In this document: one piece after another, positions 9,511-18,379 of the stretch
Layout: each line of letters opens with the position of its first letter
Numbering within the stretch: the first letter of the stretch is position 1
Assembly (NCBI RefSeq): GCF_963681195.1
Contig: NZ_OY808998.1
Span: 62,001 to 126,000, forward strand
Origin: Vibrio sp. 16
Lineage (GTDB): Bacteria > Pseudomonadota > Gammaproteobacteria > Enterobacterales > Vibrionaceae
Length of the DNA stretch: 64,000 bases
Direction: 5' to 3'
Made by a program: the position numbers and the translations under genes
Notes under the pieces: generated by a model
What the model saw: only the letters and a program-made list of their open reading frames with translations
Databases searched by the model: none
Told to the model about the DNA's origin: nothing

Positions 9511-10629
9511 ATGATTAACTATTTATTGCGCTTGCTAATGTGTCTACCCGTGGTTGTCTTCGCTCAAGAGTTTGACTCGTTCGAAGAAGACTCGTTTCTT
9601 ACGTACGCACGAACCCAAGTAGAGAAAGCCATTTCGGACAGCGCTATTTGGGACGGTCCAATAGAGGGACCAAGAGCGGTTTACGATAAAAATGTCATAT
9701 TCGTCGCCTCAGATTTGCGTAATGGTGGCGTTTATGGTGTCGCTAGAGGCATGTCTGAAGCTAACTCTCACCTCGATTGGCATTTAAGATTTATTGATGG
9801 ATTAGGGTCGGAGGTTCGCCAAGGTGCAGCGATTCGCAAAGCGATTGGATTCGAGCCAGATGCGATTGTCCTTGGTGGGATAGATGCAAGCAGGCACAAA
9901 GATGTTCTTTTACTCGCTCAGAGCAAAGGCATCGTCATCATTGGATGGCACGCAACTGAAGCCGCGGGTATCAGTGCTGAAAATGGCTTGTACACAAACA
10001 TAACGACTGACCCTTACGATGTTGCTGAGATTGCAGCACTATTAGCGATTGTCGATTCCGATGGCAAAGCGAACGCGCTTATTTTCACTGATCCCAACTA
10101 CAAAATCGCGACTCTCAAATCAGACGCGATGGCAGAGACCATCAAACGTTGCAAACGCTGTGAACTACTTGAAGTCAAACCTCTTCATCTCGATAAAATC
10201 GCCGAACAAATGCCCAGTACTATGGACTCGCTGTGGAGCCAATATGGGCAACGCATCACCCACATATTAGCGATTAACGATCTTTATATAGATTATGCGA
10301 TTCCTTCATTGGAGTCGTACCAGCAAAAATACCCAAACGTTCCTAGCAATATTTCTGCGGGAGATGGCAGCAAAGCCGCTTACAAGCGCATAGACAACGA
10401 TAAATTTCAGTTGGCAACCGTACCCGAACCGCTTTATCTCCAAGGGTGGCAGATCATCGACGAGATCAATCGAGCGTTCAGTAATTTGCCGCCAAGTGGT
10501 TATTCCGCCCCCGTCCACCTTGTTACTCCAGACAACGTCTCCGCCCTGATTAGCGCACGTGGAAGAGGCGTATATGACCCTGACAATGGTTACCGAGAGG
10601 CCTACTTGAAGATTTGGAAGCCTGAATGA
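9511..10629 (+). CDS. Periplasmic sugar-type binding protein coupled to a c-di-GMP enzyme
   Basis: 372 residues from ATG 9511; an upstream TTG at 9495-9493 reading is also in frame. A signal peptide (MINYLLRLLMCLPVVVFAQ) is followed by a Peripla_BP_4/ribose-binding-like fold: VIFVASDLRNGGVYGVARG (about residues 65-85), PDAIVLGGIDA, GIVIIGWHA and a hinge region near ILAINDLYIDYA. Its stop overlaps the start of the GGDEF-EAL gene by four bases (ATGA), which is strong evidence for translational coupling and a stable stoichiometry. The simplest reading is a periplasmic ligand sensor whose bound state is read by the periplasmic domain of the partner. The ligand could be a sugar, an autoinducer or another small molecule; nothing in the sequence decides it. 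Confidence 0.82.
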   Translation: MINYLLRLLMCLPVVVFAQEFDSFEEDSFLTYARTQVEKAISDSAIWDGPIEGPRAVYDKNVIFVASDLRNGGVYGVARGMSEANSHLDWHLRFIDGLGSEVRQGAAIRKAIGFEPDAIVLGGIDASRHKDVLLLAQSKGIVIIGWHATEAAGISAENGLYTNITTDPYDVAEIAALLAIVDSDGKANALIFTDPNYKIATLKSDAMAETIKRCKRCELLEVKPLHLDKIAEQMPSTMDSLWSQYGQRITHILAINDLYIDYAIPSLESYQQKYPNVPSNISAGDGSKAAYKRIDNDKFQLATVPEPLYLQGWQIIDEINRAFSNLPPSGYSAPVHLVTPDNVSALISARGRGVYDPDNGYREAYLKIWKPE

Positions 10630-13115
10630 TGTTTAAACATATCAGCATCACCCAACGACTGATCATCTCTAGCATGCTCTCTTTGTTAGTAGTGAGCATT
10701 GCGGTTTTTGTGGTGATTCGCTCCCTCTACTTTGTTGAGTCAACACTCAAAAAGGAAACCTCTACTCACGTATCACAGTTGATTGTTAACTCCGAGATCA
10801 GTCGTCACGTATTCGAGCTCACCTCTCGGGTAAAACTGTTAGAACAAACCTTTCTCTTCAGTGAAACTACTCTGTCTGAAGAGGCGTTTAACATTGATTT
10901 TCAGCTGCAACGACTTCGAGACCTATCGACCAATCAGGAGTTTTCATTAAGCATTGATGCCTTTATCGACAACTTCCATCGGTTTTTAGGCAGTTCCCTT
11001 GCCCTTAACCGTATCTTAAAGCAAACAGATAAGATCGACACTAAGCTCGCCCAGCAATTGGATTCGCTTGAATTGGCAATTGCGAGCAGCAAGCTCCAAA
11101 GCATGGGTTCGGCCGATTTTAAGCGCTATAACAACGGACTTGATCTGGTCAATATGCTCAGAGAATCCTTCCTGACCGTTGGCAAAATGATCAGTGATAT
11201 TCATAGTCGAATAACACCGGAGACCGAAAAAGTCCTCATTATTGAAGTCGAGAAAGAGCTCGATATTTTCTTACTCCACCTTGAAAATGTTGACTCTGAC
11301 AGCCCCACTGTCATCGAGGAAAAAGCAGCAATCTCCAAAACAGTTAAACGCTATAATTCGGCGTTGCGACGAATCAAAGCCAACCTTGAGCAACGTTGGG
11401 TGGTAATGGAAGCCTTGATTAAAGCACAAACTGAGTTGCTGCAAGCCGTCGAGCGCACCGAGTCAAGAGTGCAAAATCAAGCCCTAGCGTTAACCAATCA
11501 ACTAGAACAGGAAATGGAAGAGTCTCGCTTCAATGCCATTGTCATCAGTATCTCGGCGTTTCTTTTCTCGGTTTTACTGGTTAACCTCGTTGTGAATCGC
11601 CACATCAGAAAACCGCTCGAAGATTTGAAAAAAGGCTTTGACCACTTGGTTACCGAAGGCGAAGATAACCCGATCGACCTTGGACGCAGTGATGAATGGA
11701 GCCACATAGAAAACGCCTATAACAACATGGCGTCGCGTCTCGCCGAAGCCTATAGCGATCTCAACGAAGAAAAAAAGAACTTCGACTTTCTCGCGCACCA
11801 TGATCCACTTACCCATTTGGCCAATCGTCTACTCGCGACCAAAAAACTGGCTGAACAAATTGAAGATTCTGAGCAAAGCGGGCAGAAGTTCCTTTTGCTC
11901 TACCTCGATATCGATGAGTTTAAAACCGTAAATGATTCCTTGGGTCATGCTGCCGGCGACAATTTGTTGGTGAAGATCGCCGATATTCTCAGAGAGCAAG
12001 TTGAGGGTCACGGCTTTGTCGCACGTATGGGTGGCGATGAATTTATGATCGTTATCGACAACGCCGACCTGAATCAAGGCAAAACCATTGCTCACAAACT
12101 TAATCTCGCGTTGCGTATGCCTTATCACATCGAGGAGCGAACCATATTTGTCTCTGCAAGTATTGGTATCTGTGAGTATCCAACACATGGTCACAATGGT
12201 GAAACACTGGTTAGAAACGCGGATACCGCCATGTACTGCGCGAAACGAAACGGTCGAGACCAATTCCGCGTTTACACCGATGAGATGACCCTAGAAGTGA
12301 ATGACCTCATCGATACCAATATCGGGTTACATCGCGCGATTAAAAATGATGAACTGGTCGTACACTTCCAACCGAAGGTCAATCTCGATACCGGTGCAAC
12401 CGTTGGTGCCGAAGCCTTAGTCCGCTGGCAACATCCATCGCTTGGCCTTTTGCCCCCGGCAAGCTTTCTTGAAGTCGCCGAAAAGTCAGACCTTATCATT
12501 GAGATCGATAAATGGGTGTTTCGCAAAGTGGCAAGTTTGCTTGCCAACTGGAAAACTCATCATGTTCCTTTGCCTGAGATGCTCATTTCCATCAATTTCT
12601 CAGCCAGGATGTTTTACATGTCAGACCTTGCGGAGCAGCTTCAGGCAATTCTCGACGAAACAGGCGGCTCAGCGAGCGACTTTATGCTGGAAATTACCGA
12701 GCGCGACATGATGCGAGATGTGGATACCTGTGCCGACACGATAAATAGACTCCACCAAAAGGGATTCAAGATAGCCATCGATGACTTTGGTACTGGGTAC
12801 TCATCACTGTCTGTTCTAAAAAACTTGTCCGCGGACTGCCTCAAACTGGATCGGAGTTTTATCAAGGACATTAGCCATTCGAATGTCGATCTCGAGATCA
12901 CCTGCGCAGTCATGAAACTCGCACAAGTGTTAGATTTGGCTGTGGTGGCTGAAGGTGTCGAAACACATGAACATGCAAACACGCTAAGAGGTATTGGTTG
13001 CGACCTTGCACAAGGGTTCTATTTCTCTAAACCCCTTGCTGTGGACAAATGGTTGGCATTTCTTGAGTCTGAATCGACGCCTCCGAGGGAGACGCCCAAA
13101 CGCATTGGGGGTTAA
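10626..13115 (+). CDS. Membrane GGDEF-EAL protein (c-di-GMP synthesis/degradation)
   Basis: 829 residues: TM1 about 10-32, a helical periplasmic domain about 33-300, TM2 about 303-322, HAMP about 323-375, GGDEF about 395-555 and EAL about 570-815. The GGDEF motif is intact (MGGDEF, about residue 469), with no RxxD inhibitory site five residues before it. The EAL domain has EALVRW, EITERD, DDFGTGYSSL, KLDRSFI and VAEGVE, so both activities look possible. Expected substrates are GTP and c-di-GMP in the cytoplasm. It is coupled to the binding-protein gene by a 4-base overlap. V. cholerae NspS-MbaA is a functional precedent for a binding protein controlling such an enzyme, though NspS belongs to a different binding-protein family. 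Confidence 0.92.
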   Translation: MMFKHISITQRLIISSMLSLLVVSIAVFVVIRSLYFVESTLKKETSTHVSQLIVNSEISRHVFELTSRVKLLEQTFLFSETTLSEEAFNIDFQLQRLRDLSTNQEFSLSIDAFIDNFHRFLGSSLALNRILKQTDKIDTKLAQQLDSLELAIASSKLQSMGSADFKRYNNGLDLVNMLRESFLTVGKMISDIHSRITPETEKVLIIEVEKELDIFLLHLENVDSDSPTVIEEKAAISKTVKRYNSALRRIKANLEQRWVVMEALIKAQTELLQAVERTESRVQNQALALTNQLEQEMEESRFNAIVISISAFLFSVLLVNLVVNRHIRKPLEDLKKGFDHLVTEGEDNPIDLGRSDEWSHIENAYNNMASRLAEAYSDLNEEKKNFDFLAHHDPLTHLANRLLATKKLAEQIEDSEQSGQKFLLLYLDIDEFKTVNDSLGHAAGDNLLVKIADILREQVEGHGFVARMGGDEFMIVIDNADLNQGKTIAHKLNLALRMPYHIEERTIFVSASIGICEYPTHGHNGETLVRNADTAMYCAKRNGRDQFRVYTDEMTLEVNDLIDTNIGLHRAIKNDELVVHFQPKVNLDTGATVGAEALVRWQHPSLGLLPPASFLEVAEKSDLIIEIDKWVFRKVASLLANWKTHHVPLPEMLISINFSARMFYMSDLAEQLQAILDETGGSASDFMLEITERDMMRDVDTCADTINRLHQKGFKIAIDDFGTGYSSLSVLKNLSADCLKLDRSFIKDISHSNVDLEITCAVMKLAQVLDLAVVAEGVETHEHANTLRGIGCDLAQGFYFSKPLAVDKWLAFLESESTPPRETPKRIGG

Positions 13116-13182
13116 GTTGCGCTTTACTCTAGCACTATAACCCTTACAATTGAGCGAAATTAAGAATACCAAGGTTACACCC

Positions 13183-14118
13183 ATGTCCATTCAATGGTTT
13201 CCGGGCCATATGCATAAGGCTCAAAAAGAGATTGCAGAAGCGATTCCTCAAATAGACGTCATTATTGAAGTACTCGACGCTCGCATTCCTTTTAGTAGTG
13301 AAAACCCGATGATCGCCGAGCTCAAAGGTGATAAACCTGTTGTCAAAGTGCTGAACAAGCGAGACCTTGCCGATCCAGAGCTAACACAGCTTTGGATTGA
13401 TCATTTTGAGAAAGAACACAATGTAAAAGCGATCGCCATCACTACGTCACAGCAAGCAGAAGTGAATAAAATCATGGAGCTCGTTCGTAAGCTTGCTCCT
13501 CACCGCGAAGAGATTGGTAAAAACATTCGCACCATGATTATGGGGATCCCAAATGTGGGCAAGTCCACCATCATTAATGCCCTTGCAGGTAGAACCATCG
13601 CGGTCACTGGCAACCAACCTGCGGTGACTAGACGTCAACAACGTATTAACTTGCAAAACGGCATCGTTTTATCTGATACCCCGGGTATTTTATGGCCAAA
13701 AGTCGAAAACCCACACAGCGGTTTTCGTTTGGCCGCGACTGGCGCAGTGAAAGACACCGCCATGGAATATGACGAAGTTGCTTTTTACACAGTCGAATAT
13801 CTAGCCCAAGCCTACCCTGAGCGATTACAGGAGCGTTATCAAATTGAAGACTTACCTGAGTCTGATATTGAGCTAATGGAAGAGATTGGTCGCAAACGGG
13901 GGGCACTGCGCGCCGGAGGTCGAGTGGATCTGCACAAGTGCTCTGAGATTCTCCTTCATGAATTAAGAGGCGGGACGCTTGGACAAATCACGCTAGAGCG
14001 ACCAGAAATGATCACTCAAGAGCTGATTGAAGTTGAGATTGAAGCAGCACGCAAAGCAGAAGAAAAAGCGAAGAAGAAAGAGGAACGTCGCAAACGCTAC
14101 CTCAGAAACAAGCGCTAG
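13183..14118 (+). CDS. rbgA: Circularly permuted ribosome-assembly GTPase (YlqF/RbgA family)
   Basis: 311 residues from ATG 13183; the longer frame begins with an unlikely TTG at 13150. The GTPase motifs occur in permuted order: G4 NKRD (about residue 60), then G1 GIPNVGKST (about 120), G2 threonine region and G3 DTPG (about 165). The N-terminal WFPGHMHKAQKE is typical of the family. RbgA acts late in 50S subunit assembly. The C-terminus is a charged lysine/arginine tail (AEEKAKKKEERRKRYLRNKR), fitting rRNA contact. It is a single gene with its own terminator, unrelated to its neighbours. Confidence 0.9.
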   Translation: MSIQWFPGHMHKAQKEIAEAIPQIDVIIEVLDARIPFSSENPMIAELKGDKPVVKVLNKRDLADPELTQLWIDHFEKEHNVKAIAITTSQQAEVNKIMELVRKLAPHREEIGKNIRTMIMGIPNVGKSTIINALAGRTIAVTGNQPAVTRRQQRINLQNGIVLSDTPGILWPKVENPHSGFRLAATGAVKDTAMEYDEVAFYTVEYLAQAYPERLQERYQIEDLPESDIELMEEIGRKRGALRAGGRVDLHKCSEILLHELRGGTLGQITLERPEMITQELIEVEIEAARKAEEKAKKKEERRKRYLRNKR

Positions 14119-14130
14119 AAGACTTAAACA

Positions 14131-14155
14131 GGGCAGCACATCACTGCCCTTTTTT
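14131..14155 (+). terminator. Terminator after rbgA
   Basis: GGGCAG (14131-14136) and CTGCCC (14144-14149) form a stem with loop CACATCA, followed by six T residues. Confidence 0.88.
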
Positions 14156-14172
14156 GATCACAAAGATTGAGT

Positions 14173-14193
14173 TTTTGTTATAGTGTAACAAAA
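14173..14193. promoter_or_regulatory. Candidate Zur box upstream of a COG0523 GTPase
   Basis: TTTTGTTA (14173-14180) and TAACAAAA (14186-14193) are perfect 8-base inverted arms around TAGTG. The core GTTATAGTGTAAC matches the gammaproteobacterial Zur consensus GTTATANTATAAC at nearly every position. It ends 21 bases before the start codon, where a repressor would block transcription or initiation. COG0523 genes under Zur are an established pattern, so site and gene support each other. Confidence 0.65.
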
Positions 14194-14213
14194 CAAACAA
14201 TGAGAAGTTTTCT

Positions 14214-15197
14214 ATGAGAATTCCAACCAACATCATCACCGGTTTTCTTGGCACGGGGAAAACAACGGCCATTTTGAATCTACTCAAGAACAAGCCCGAA
14301 AGTGAAAATTGGGCTGTGCTGGTTAATGAGTTTGGTGAAATTGGTATCGACGGCGCGCTAATGACCGATCAAGGCGCTTTGATTAAAGAAGTACCTGGTG
14401 GTTGCATGTGTTGCGCCGCTGGTGTGCCTATGTCTGTCGCTATCACCGCCCTGCTACGTACCAACCCAGATCGTCTAATCGTTGAACCTACAGGCCTTGG
14501 CCACGCACATAAAGTTCTTGCTACGTTGACGTCAAGTCAGTTTAAAGATTATATCGACCTAAGAGCCACAATCGGCTTGGTAGATCCACGTAACCTTTCA
14601 AATCCCAAATATCTTGAGAATCAAAACTTTAATGATCAATTATCCATCTCCGACATTGTAATCGGCAATAAGGTGGATGAATGTCATGTGGGCGATGTTG
14701 ACGCGTTTAACGATTGGGTTACCGATCAATCCCCACCGAAAATCTTTAGCCAGTTGGTAAAGCAAGGCAATTTCCCAATCGAGTTACTCGATAGCCCGCG
14801 CCGAAACCCTACTGAGTCGAATGAGGTTGAGTCGCATCACCACGAGCATGCCGAACAAGAGCCGCAATTTCAGTTGCCACCAAACCAAACCTTTGTCCGT
14901 AAAGAAAACAGAGGACAGGGTTACTTTAGCTGTGGCTGGATATTTGGTGCTGAAGTCGAGTTCGACTTTGATGACCTTTTCTCAGTTTTATCTGACCTTA
15001 CCGCTGAACGCGTAAAAGGTGTTCTCAATACGAACAACGGCTGCTTTGCATTCAATGTTAGTAATGGCGTGGTTTCGGTGAATCAAATGTCTCTTGAAGG
15101 GTTTGAAAGCCGACTAGAGGTCATTGATAGCCAATTATTGCCATGGGATGAGTTAGAAGGCGTGCTAAAACGTATATCAAATATCGACTCTCTCTAA
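14214..15197 (+). CDS. yeiR: COG0523 (CobW/YeiR) metal-handling GTPase
   Basis: 327 residues. Walker A GFLGTGKTT (about 9-17), the metal-binding GGCMCC motif (about 62-68), switch region EPTGLGH (about 91-97) and NKVDE (about 148) are all visible. A histidine cluster (SHHHEH) sits at about 205-212, and the C-terminal CobW domain ends at about 320. It matches E. coli YeiR along its length as I recall that protein. These GTPases bind zinc and are thought to deliver or allocate it when zinc is scarce. The Zur-like palindrome just upstream supports induction by zinc starvation. The gene stands alone between terminators. The exact client protein is unknown. Confidence 0.88.
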   Translation: MRIPTNIITGFLGTGKTTAILNLLKNKPESENWAVLVNEFGEIGIDGALMTDQGALIKEVPGGCMCCAAGVPMSVAITALLRTNPDRLIVEPTGLGHAHKVLATLTSSQFKDYIDLRATIGLVDPRNLSNPKYLENQNFNDQLSISDIVIGNKVDECHVGDVDAFNDWVTDQSPPKIFSQLVKQGNFPIELLDSPRRNPTESNEVESHHHEHAEQEPQFQLPPNQTFVRKENRGQGYFSCGWIFGAEVEFDFDDLFSVLSDLTAERVKGVLNTNNGCFAFNVSNGVVSVNQMSLEGFESRLEVIDSQLLPWDELEGVLKRISNIDSL

Positions 15198-15206
15198 ACG
15201 ACAAAA

Positions 15207-15226
15207 GGCGCACCATTCAGTGCGCC
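15207..15226 (+). terminator. Hairpin after yeiR
   Basis: GGCGCAC (15207-15213) and GTGCGCC (15220-15226) form a 7-base-pair stem with loop CATTCA, 10 bases after the stop. No T-run follows, so terminator function is uncertain. Confidence 0.5.
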
Positions 15227-15608
15227 CTATCCCTCGTTACTCAATCGTGAGTCTGCGAATCGAGTGCGACTTACGCCACTCGATATAAAACGAGGATTTT
15301 CAATTTTTATCATTGAATCCATCCAAATTGTAGGTAAGACACTATTTCCTCCATGCGGGTTGGTTCGAGTTGTCTTACCCTTTAACTATGGTTCAAAACC
15401 GCCAGTTTGCAAGCTGGTCATCTCCCCTATTTAATCGGTTCTGTGATACCGATCCGATAATTAAATCCTCTCGATTCGCCACGAGTCTCAATAAATTGTC
15501 ATATTTGAAAATCAATATTCCATTCTTGTCGCTATAGTTACGCATAGACCGGCGTATAATTTGCCGTAACATCATTTCCACCGCTTATCGTACGAGGCAA
15601 AACACTCC
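15227..15608 (+). other. Gene-free structured region upstream of clcA
   Basis: No credible gene was found. Two further perfect inverted repeats occur: ATCGAGTG (15259-15266)/CACTCGAT (15277-15284), and GGTAAGACA (15333-15341)/TGTCTTACC (15371-15379) around a 29-base loop. Together with the hairpin at 15207 this may be a long 3' UTR, a small RNA, or a leader for clcA. A stretch similar to a fluoride riboswitch was looked for and not found. Confidence 0.4.
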
Positions 15609-17009
15609 ATGACAAAAAGAGAGAAATTCAAGCAGTCCCTACTCGCAGCAGTACCCAAGGACGCGATCAATCAATTTCTCTCCAAAGACAAAACGCCCGT
15701 TTCAGTCCTGTTACTTTCTATCATCGTTGGCGTTCTTGCTGGTTTTGTTGGCACTCTATTTGAGTTGGCGGTGCACTTTGTTTCTGAAACCCGTACCGAT
15801 TGGCTGAAAGATTCTATTGGGAGTGCTCTACCACTCTGGTTAAGCGCATTTTTAATTAGCGCTTCGCTGGCATTCATAGGCTATTTTTTGGTGCATCGAT
15901 TCGCACCAGAAGCCGCGGGCTCAGGAATACCTGAAATCGAAGGTGCGATGGATGGAATTCGCCCGGTACGCTGGTGGCGAGTAATCCCCGTTAAATTTTT
16001 TGGCGGTATGGGTACCCTCGGCTCCGGCATGGTGCTCGGTCGGGAGGGTCCGACGGTTCAGATGGGCGGCGCGATTGGTCGCATGGTAACCGATATCTTT
16101 CGAGTCAAAGATGACGACACGAAACACAGCCTATTGGCCTCTGGCGCTGCGGGTGGCTTAGCGGCGGCATTCAATGCACCTTTAGCGGGGATTATGTTTG
16201 TCGTTGAAGAGATGCGCCCTCAGTTTCGCTATTCATTAATCTCGATAAAAGCGGTCATTGTTTCTGCGGTTTCAGCTAATATTGTCTTTCGCGCTATTAA
16301 TGGGCAATCAGCCGTCATTACCTTACCTCAGTATCAGCCACCGGAATTACCTGCGCTTTGGCTTTTTCTCTTACTTGGGATTATGTTTGGTATCTTTGGC
16401 GTTGTTTTCAATAAATTAGTGACACTGTCACAAGACTTCTTTGCCAGAATCCACAAAAACGAACGTAAGCGCTATTTGATTACCGGTAGCTTGATTGGGG
16501 GATTCTTCGGCATCACTCTACTTTACATGCCAGAGATTACAGGCGGCGGAATCACCTTGATTCCTAATATTGCCAGCGGCGGTTATACCGCAGGATTTCT
16601 TCTATTGCTTTTTGTCGCTCGTATCGCCACTACCATGATCTGTTTTGGTTCGGGCGCTCCGGGGGGTATCTTTGCGCCAATGTTAGCTTTGGGCACCTTG
16701 TTTGGCTATGCGTTTGGTCTGATTGCGCATCAACTGTTACCTGACTTGATGATCGAGCCCGGTATGTTTGCAATTGCAGGAATGGGCGCACTGTTTGCCG
16801 CCACCGTGAGAGCGCCAATTACAGGAATACTGTTGGTCATCGAAATGACCAACAATTACTACTTGATACTTCCTTTGATCATCACCAGCTTAGGTGCAGT
16901 GGTCTTTGCTCAAATGCTCGGTGGGCAGCCGATCTACAGTCAATTACTCCACAGAACTCTTAAAAATGAGAAGTTAAGACAGGAAGACCTCCCTAGCGAA
17001 GTGAAATGA
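15609..17009 (+). CDS. clcA: ClC-type H+/Cl- exchange transporter
   Basis: 466 residues, close to E. coli ClcA. The selectivity-filter segments GSGIPE (about 104-109), GREGPTVQ (about 144-151, with gating glutamate E146) and GSGAPGGIFAPMLALG (about 350) are present. So are the proton-side glutamates in VVEEMRPQF and the tyrosine in GGQPIYSQ near the C-terminus. It therefore looks like a true 2:1 chloride/proton antiporter of the inner membrane, used in extreme acid resistance and membrane potential control. ATG 15609 fits the family start. The 411-base region upstream is unusually structured. Confidence 0.94.
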   Translation: MTKREKFKQSLLAAVPKDAINQFLSKDKTPVSVLLLSIIVGVLAGFVGTLFELAVHFVSETRTDWLKDSIGSALPLWLSAFLISASLAFIGYFLVHRFAPEAAGSGIPEIEGAMDGIRPVRWWRVIPVKFFGGMGTLGSGMVLGREGPTVQMGGAIGRMVTDIFRVKDDDTKHSLLASGAAGGLAAAFNAPLAGIMFVVEEMRPQFRYSLISIKAVIVSAVSANIVFRAINGQSAVITLPQYQPPELPALWLFLLLGIMFGIFGVVFNKLVTLSQDFFARIHKNERKRYLITGSLIGGFFGITLLYMPEITGGGITLIPNIASGGYTAGFLLLLFVARIATTMICFGSGAPGGIFAPMLALGTLFGYAFGLIAHQLLPDLMIEPGMFAIAGMGALFAATVRAPITGILLVIEMTNNYYLILPLIITSLGAVVFAQMLGGQPIYSQLLHRTLKNEKLRQEDLPSEVK

Positions 17010-17121
17010 TAATTGCATCGCAACCGTTTGGCTTGTTATCATCTGCGCAGAAAAATCGGTAACTCGCAAAACCTTCGATCGATTTTTAGAGCATTTACTC
17101 GCACACAGTAGGAATAGGTCG

Positions 17122-18096
17122 TTGAACTGGAGACGCTTAACACAATTTCAGAGTGTACCCCCATCGCAAGCCGCACTTGCACTGGGTGTTATTGGATTGG
17201 GACACGCGTGGTTCTTGTATATTCCTGAAGTTGGTGAGTTTGTGCGTCCCTATCTCGCCTCTCTTGGCGCGATATTGCTGTTTCCTGTCTTAGTTAAATA
17301 CCTCACCAATGCGAATACATTCATTAACGATATTCGTAACCCGCTTAGTGGCAGCTTGATGGCTCCGATGAGCATGGCACTGCTGATTCTATGCGATTAT
17401 TTAGCGGTGATTTCACCCGTTGTCGCCTACCCACTTTGGTTTGCGGCATTATTACTGCACCTCACCATGATGGTGATGTTCTTTGGTTTCCAATTAACCA
17501 ACTTCAAAATATCGAACATCGTCCCTAGTTGGTTCTTGTATCCCGTTGGGCTTATCAGTAGCTCACTGGCTGGCACTCAGTTTGGTCATACCGTATTCTC
17601 CGAAACCTTGGTGTCAGTTTGTATCGCGATCTATTTTTTCATGCTGCCGCTGGTACTTTATCGCTTGATGTTTGAAGGGATGCTGCCCAGACGCGCCAGA
17701 CCCACACTTGCTATTATGGCCGCGCCAATTAACCTGACGCTGGCGACCTACTTAGTGAACTTTCCGCAGCCAGACCCGATCCTTACCGGTGCTCTCGCTG
17801 GCATAGCGGTCACCATGACGCTGTTTATTTACTTGTGTTACTTCAGATTACTTAGGCTTAAGTTTCAGCCCTCTATTGCAGCGGTTACGTTTCCGTCTGT
17901 CATCAGCGCCATTGCAATGCATCGACTCACCAGCTTCTTTGAGCAATATCACCCACAATGGCATTGGCTCCACCATTTTGGACTGTTCGAGTTAAGTGTC
18001 GCGACAGGATTGGTGATTTGGGTTTCGGTGGGTTACGTAAAAATGTACTGGCCTGAGCTGTTTTCTTCCGACTGCACTAATCATGCGGCAAACTAG
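17122..18096 (+). CDS. TDT/SLAC1 (TehA-like) membrane transporter
   Basis: 324 residues with about ten hydrophobic segments spaced as in the tellurite-resistance/dicarboxylate (TDT) family, which includes TehA and plant SLAC1. The start is a TTG with a good ribosome binding site (AGGAATAGG, ending 4 bases before it). No in-frame ATG occurs for about 75 codons, which would cut two helices. Family members conduct anions or dicarboxylates, and some confer tellurite resistance. It follows clcA on the same strand after 112 bases, so co-transcription of two anion-moving proteins is possible but not proven. No tehB-like gene is present. Confidence 0.78.
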   Translation: MNWRRLTQFQSVPPSQAALALGVIGLGHAWFLYIPEVGEFVRPYLASLGAILLFPVLVKYLTNANTFINDIRNPLSGSLMAPMSMALLILCDYLAVISPVVAYPLWFAALLLHLTMMVMFFGFQLTNFKISNIVPSWFLYPVGLISSSLAGTQFGHTVFSETLVSVCIAIYFFMLPLVLYRLMFEGMLPRRARPTLAIMAAPINLTLATYLVNFPQPDPILTGALAGIAVTMTLFIYLCYFRLLRLKFQPSIAAVTFPSVISAIAMHRLTSFFEQYHPQWHWLHHFGLFELSVATGLVIWVSVGYVKMYWPELFSSDCTNHAAN

Positions 18097-18230
18097 CCAT
18101 CTATTTGCTATTTCTATCCTTTAAAAATTTCCGCCCTAGCCTGCTTTTGTACGCGTTTTTCTGAACCCGAAACGTTGCAAAAGGCTAACTTTTATCGCCG
18201 AATTTTCAGTAAGTTATAGTGCCGTAGCCT

Positions 18231-18245
18231 AGGGAAGACTTCCCT
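18231..18245. promoter_or_regulatory. Tight palindrome upstream of cqsA
   Basis: AGGGAAG and CTTCCCT flank a single central A. It is too tight for a hairpin and so is more like a protein site. It lies 135 bases before the cqsA start in a 283-base gap. No LuxR/HapR-type consensus was recognised, so the binder is unknown. Confidence 0.3.
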
Positions 18246-18379
18246 TATGCATTATAGTTGATATTTTTGTTTGTAACCTACCACGAAAATATAATTATCT
18301 TAGCTAGAAACATTATTAAATTTCATTCATATATTCTTTCGTCAGCTGGCACATGGTTTCAAATAAAGGATATACGATT

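Noticed and set aside
15380..15608. Fluoride riboswitch before clcA
   Set aside because: No match to the conserved fluoride riboswitch core was seen, and ClcA has the chloride-type GREGP filter rather than the fluoride-type one.
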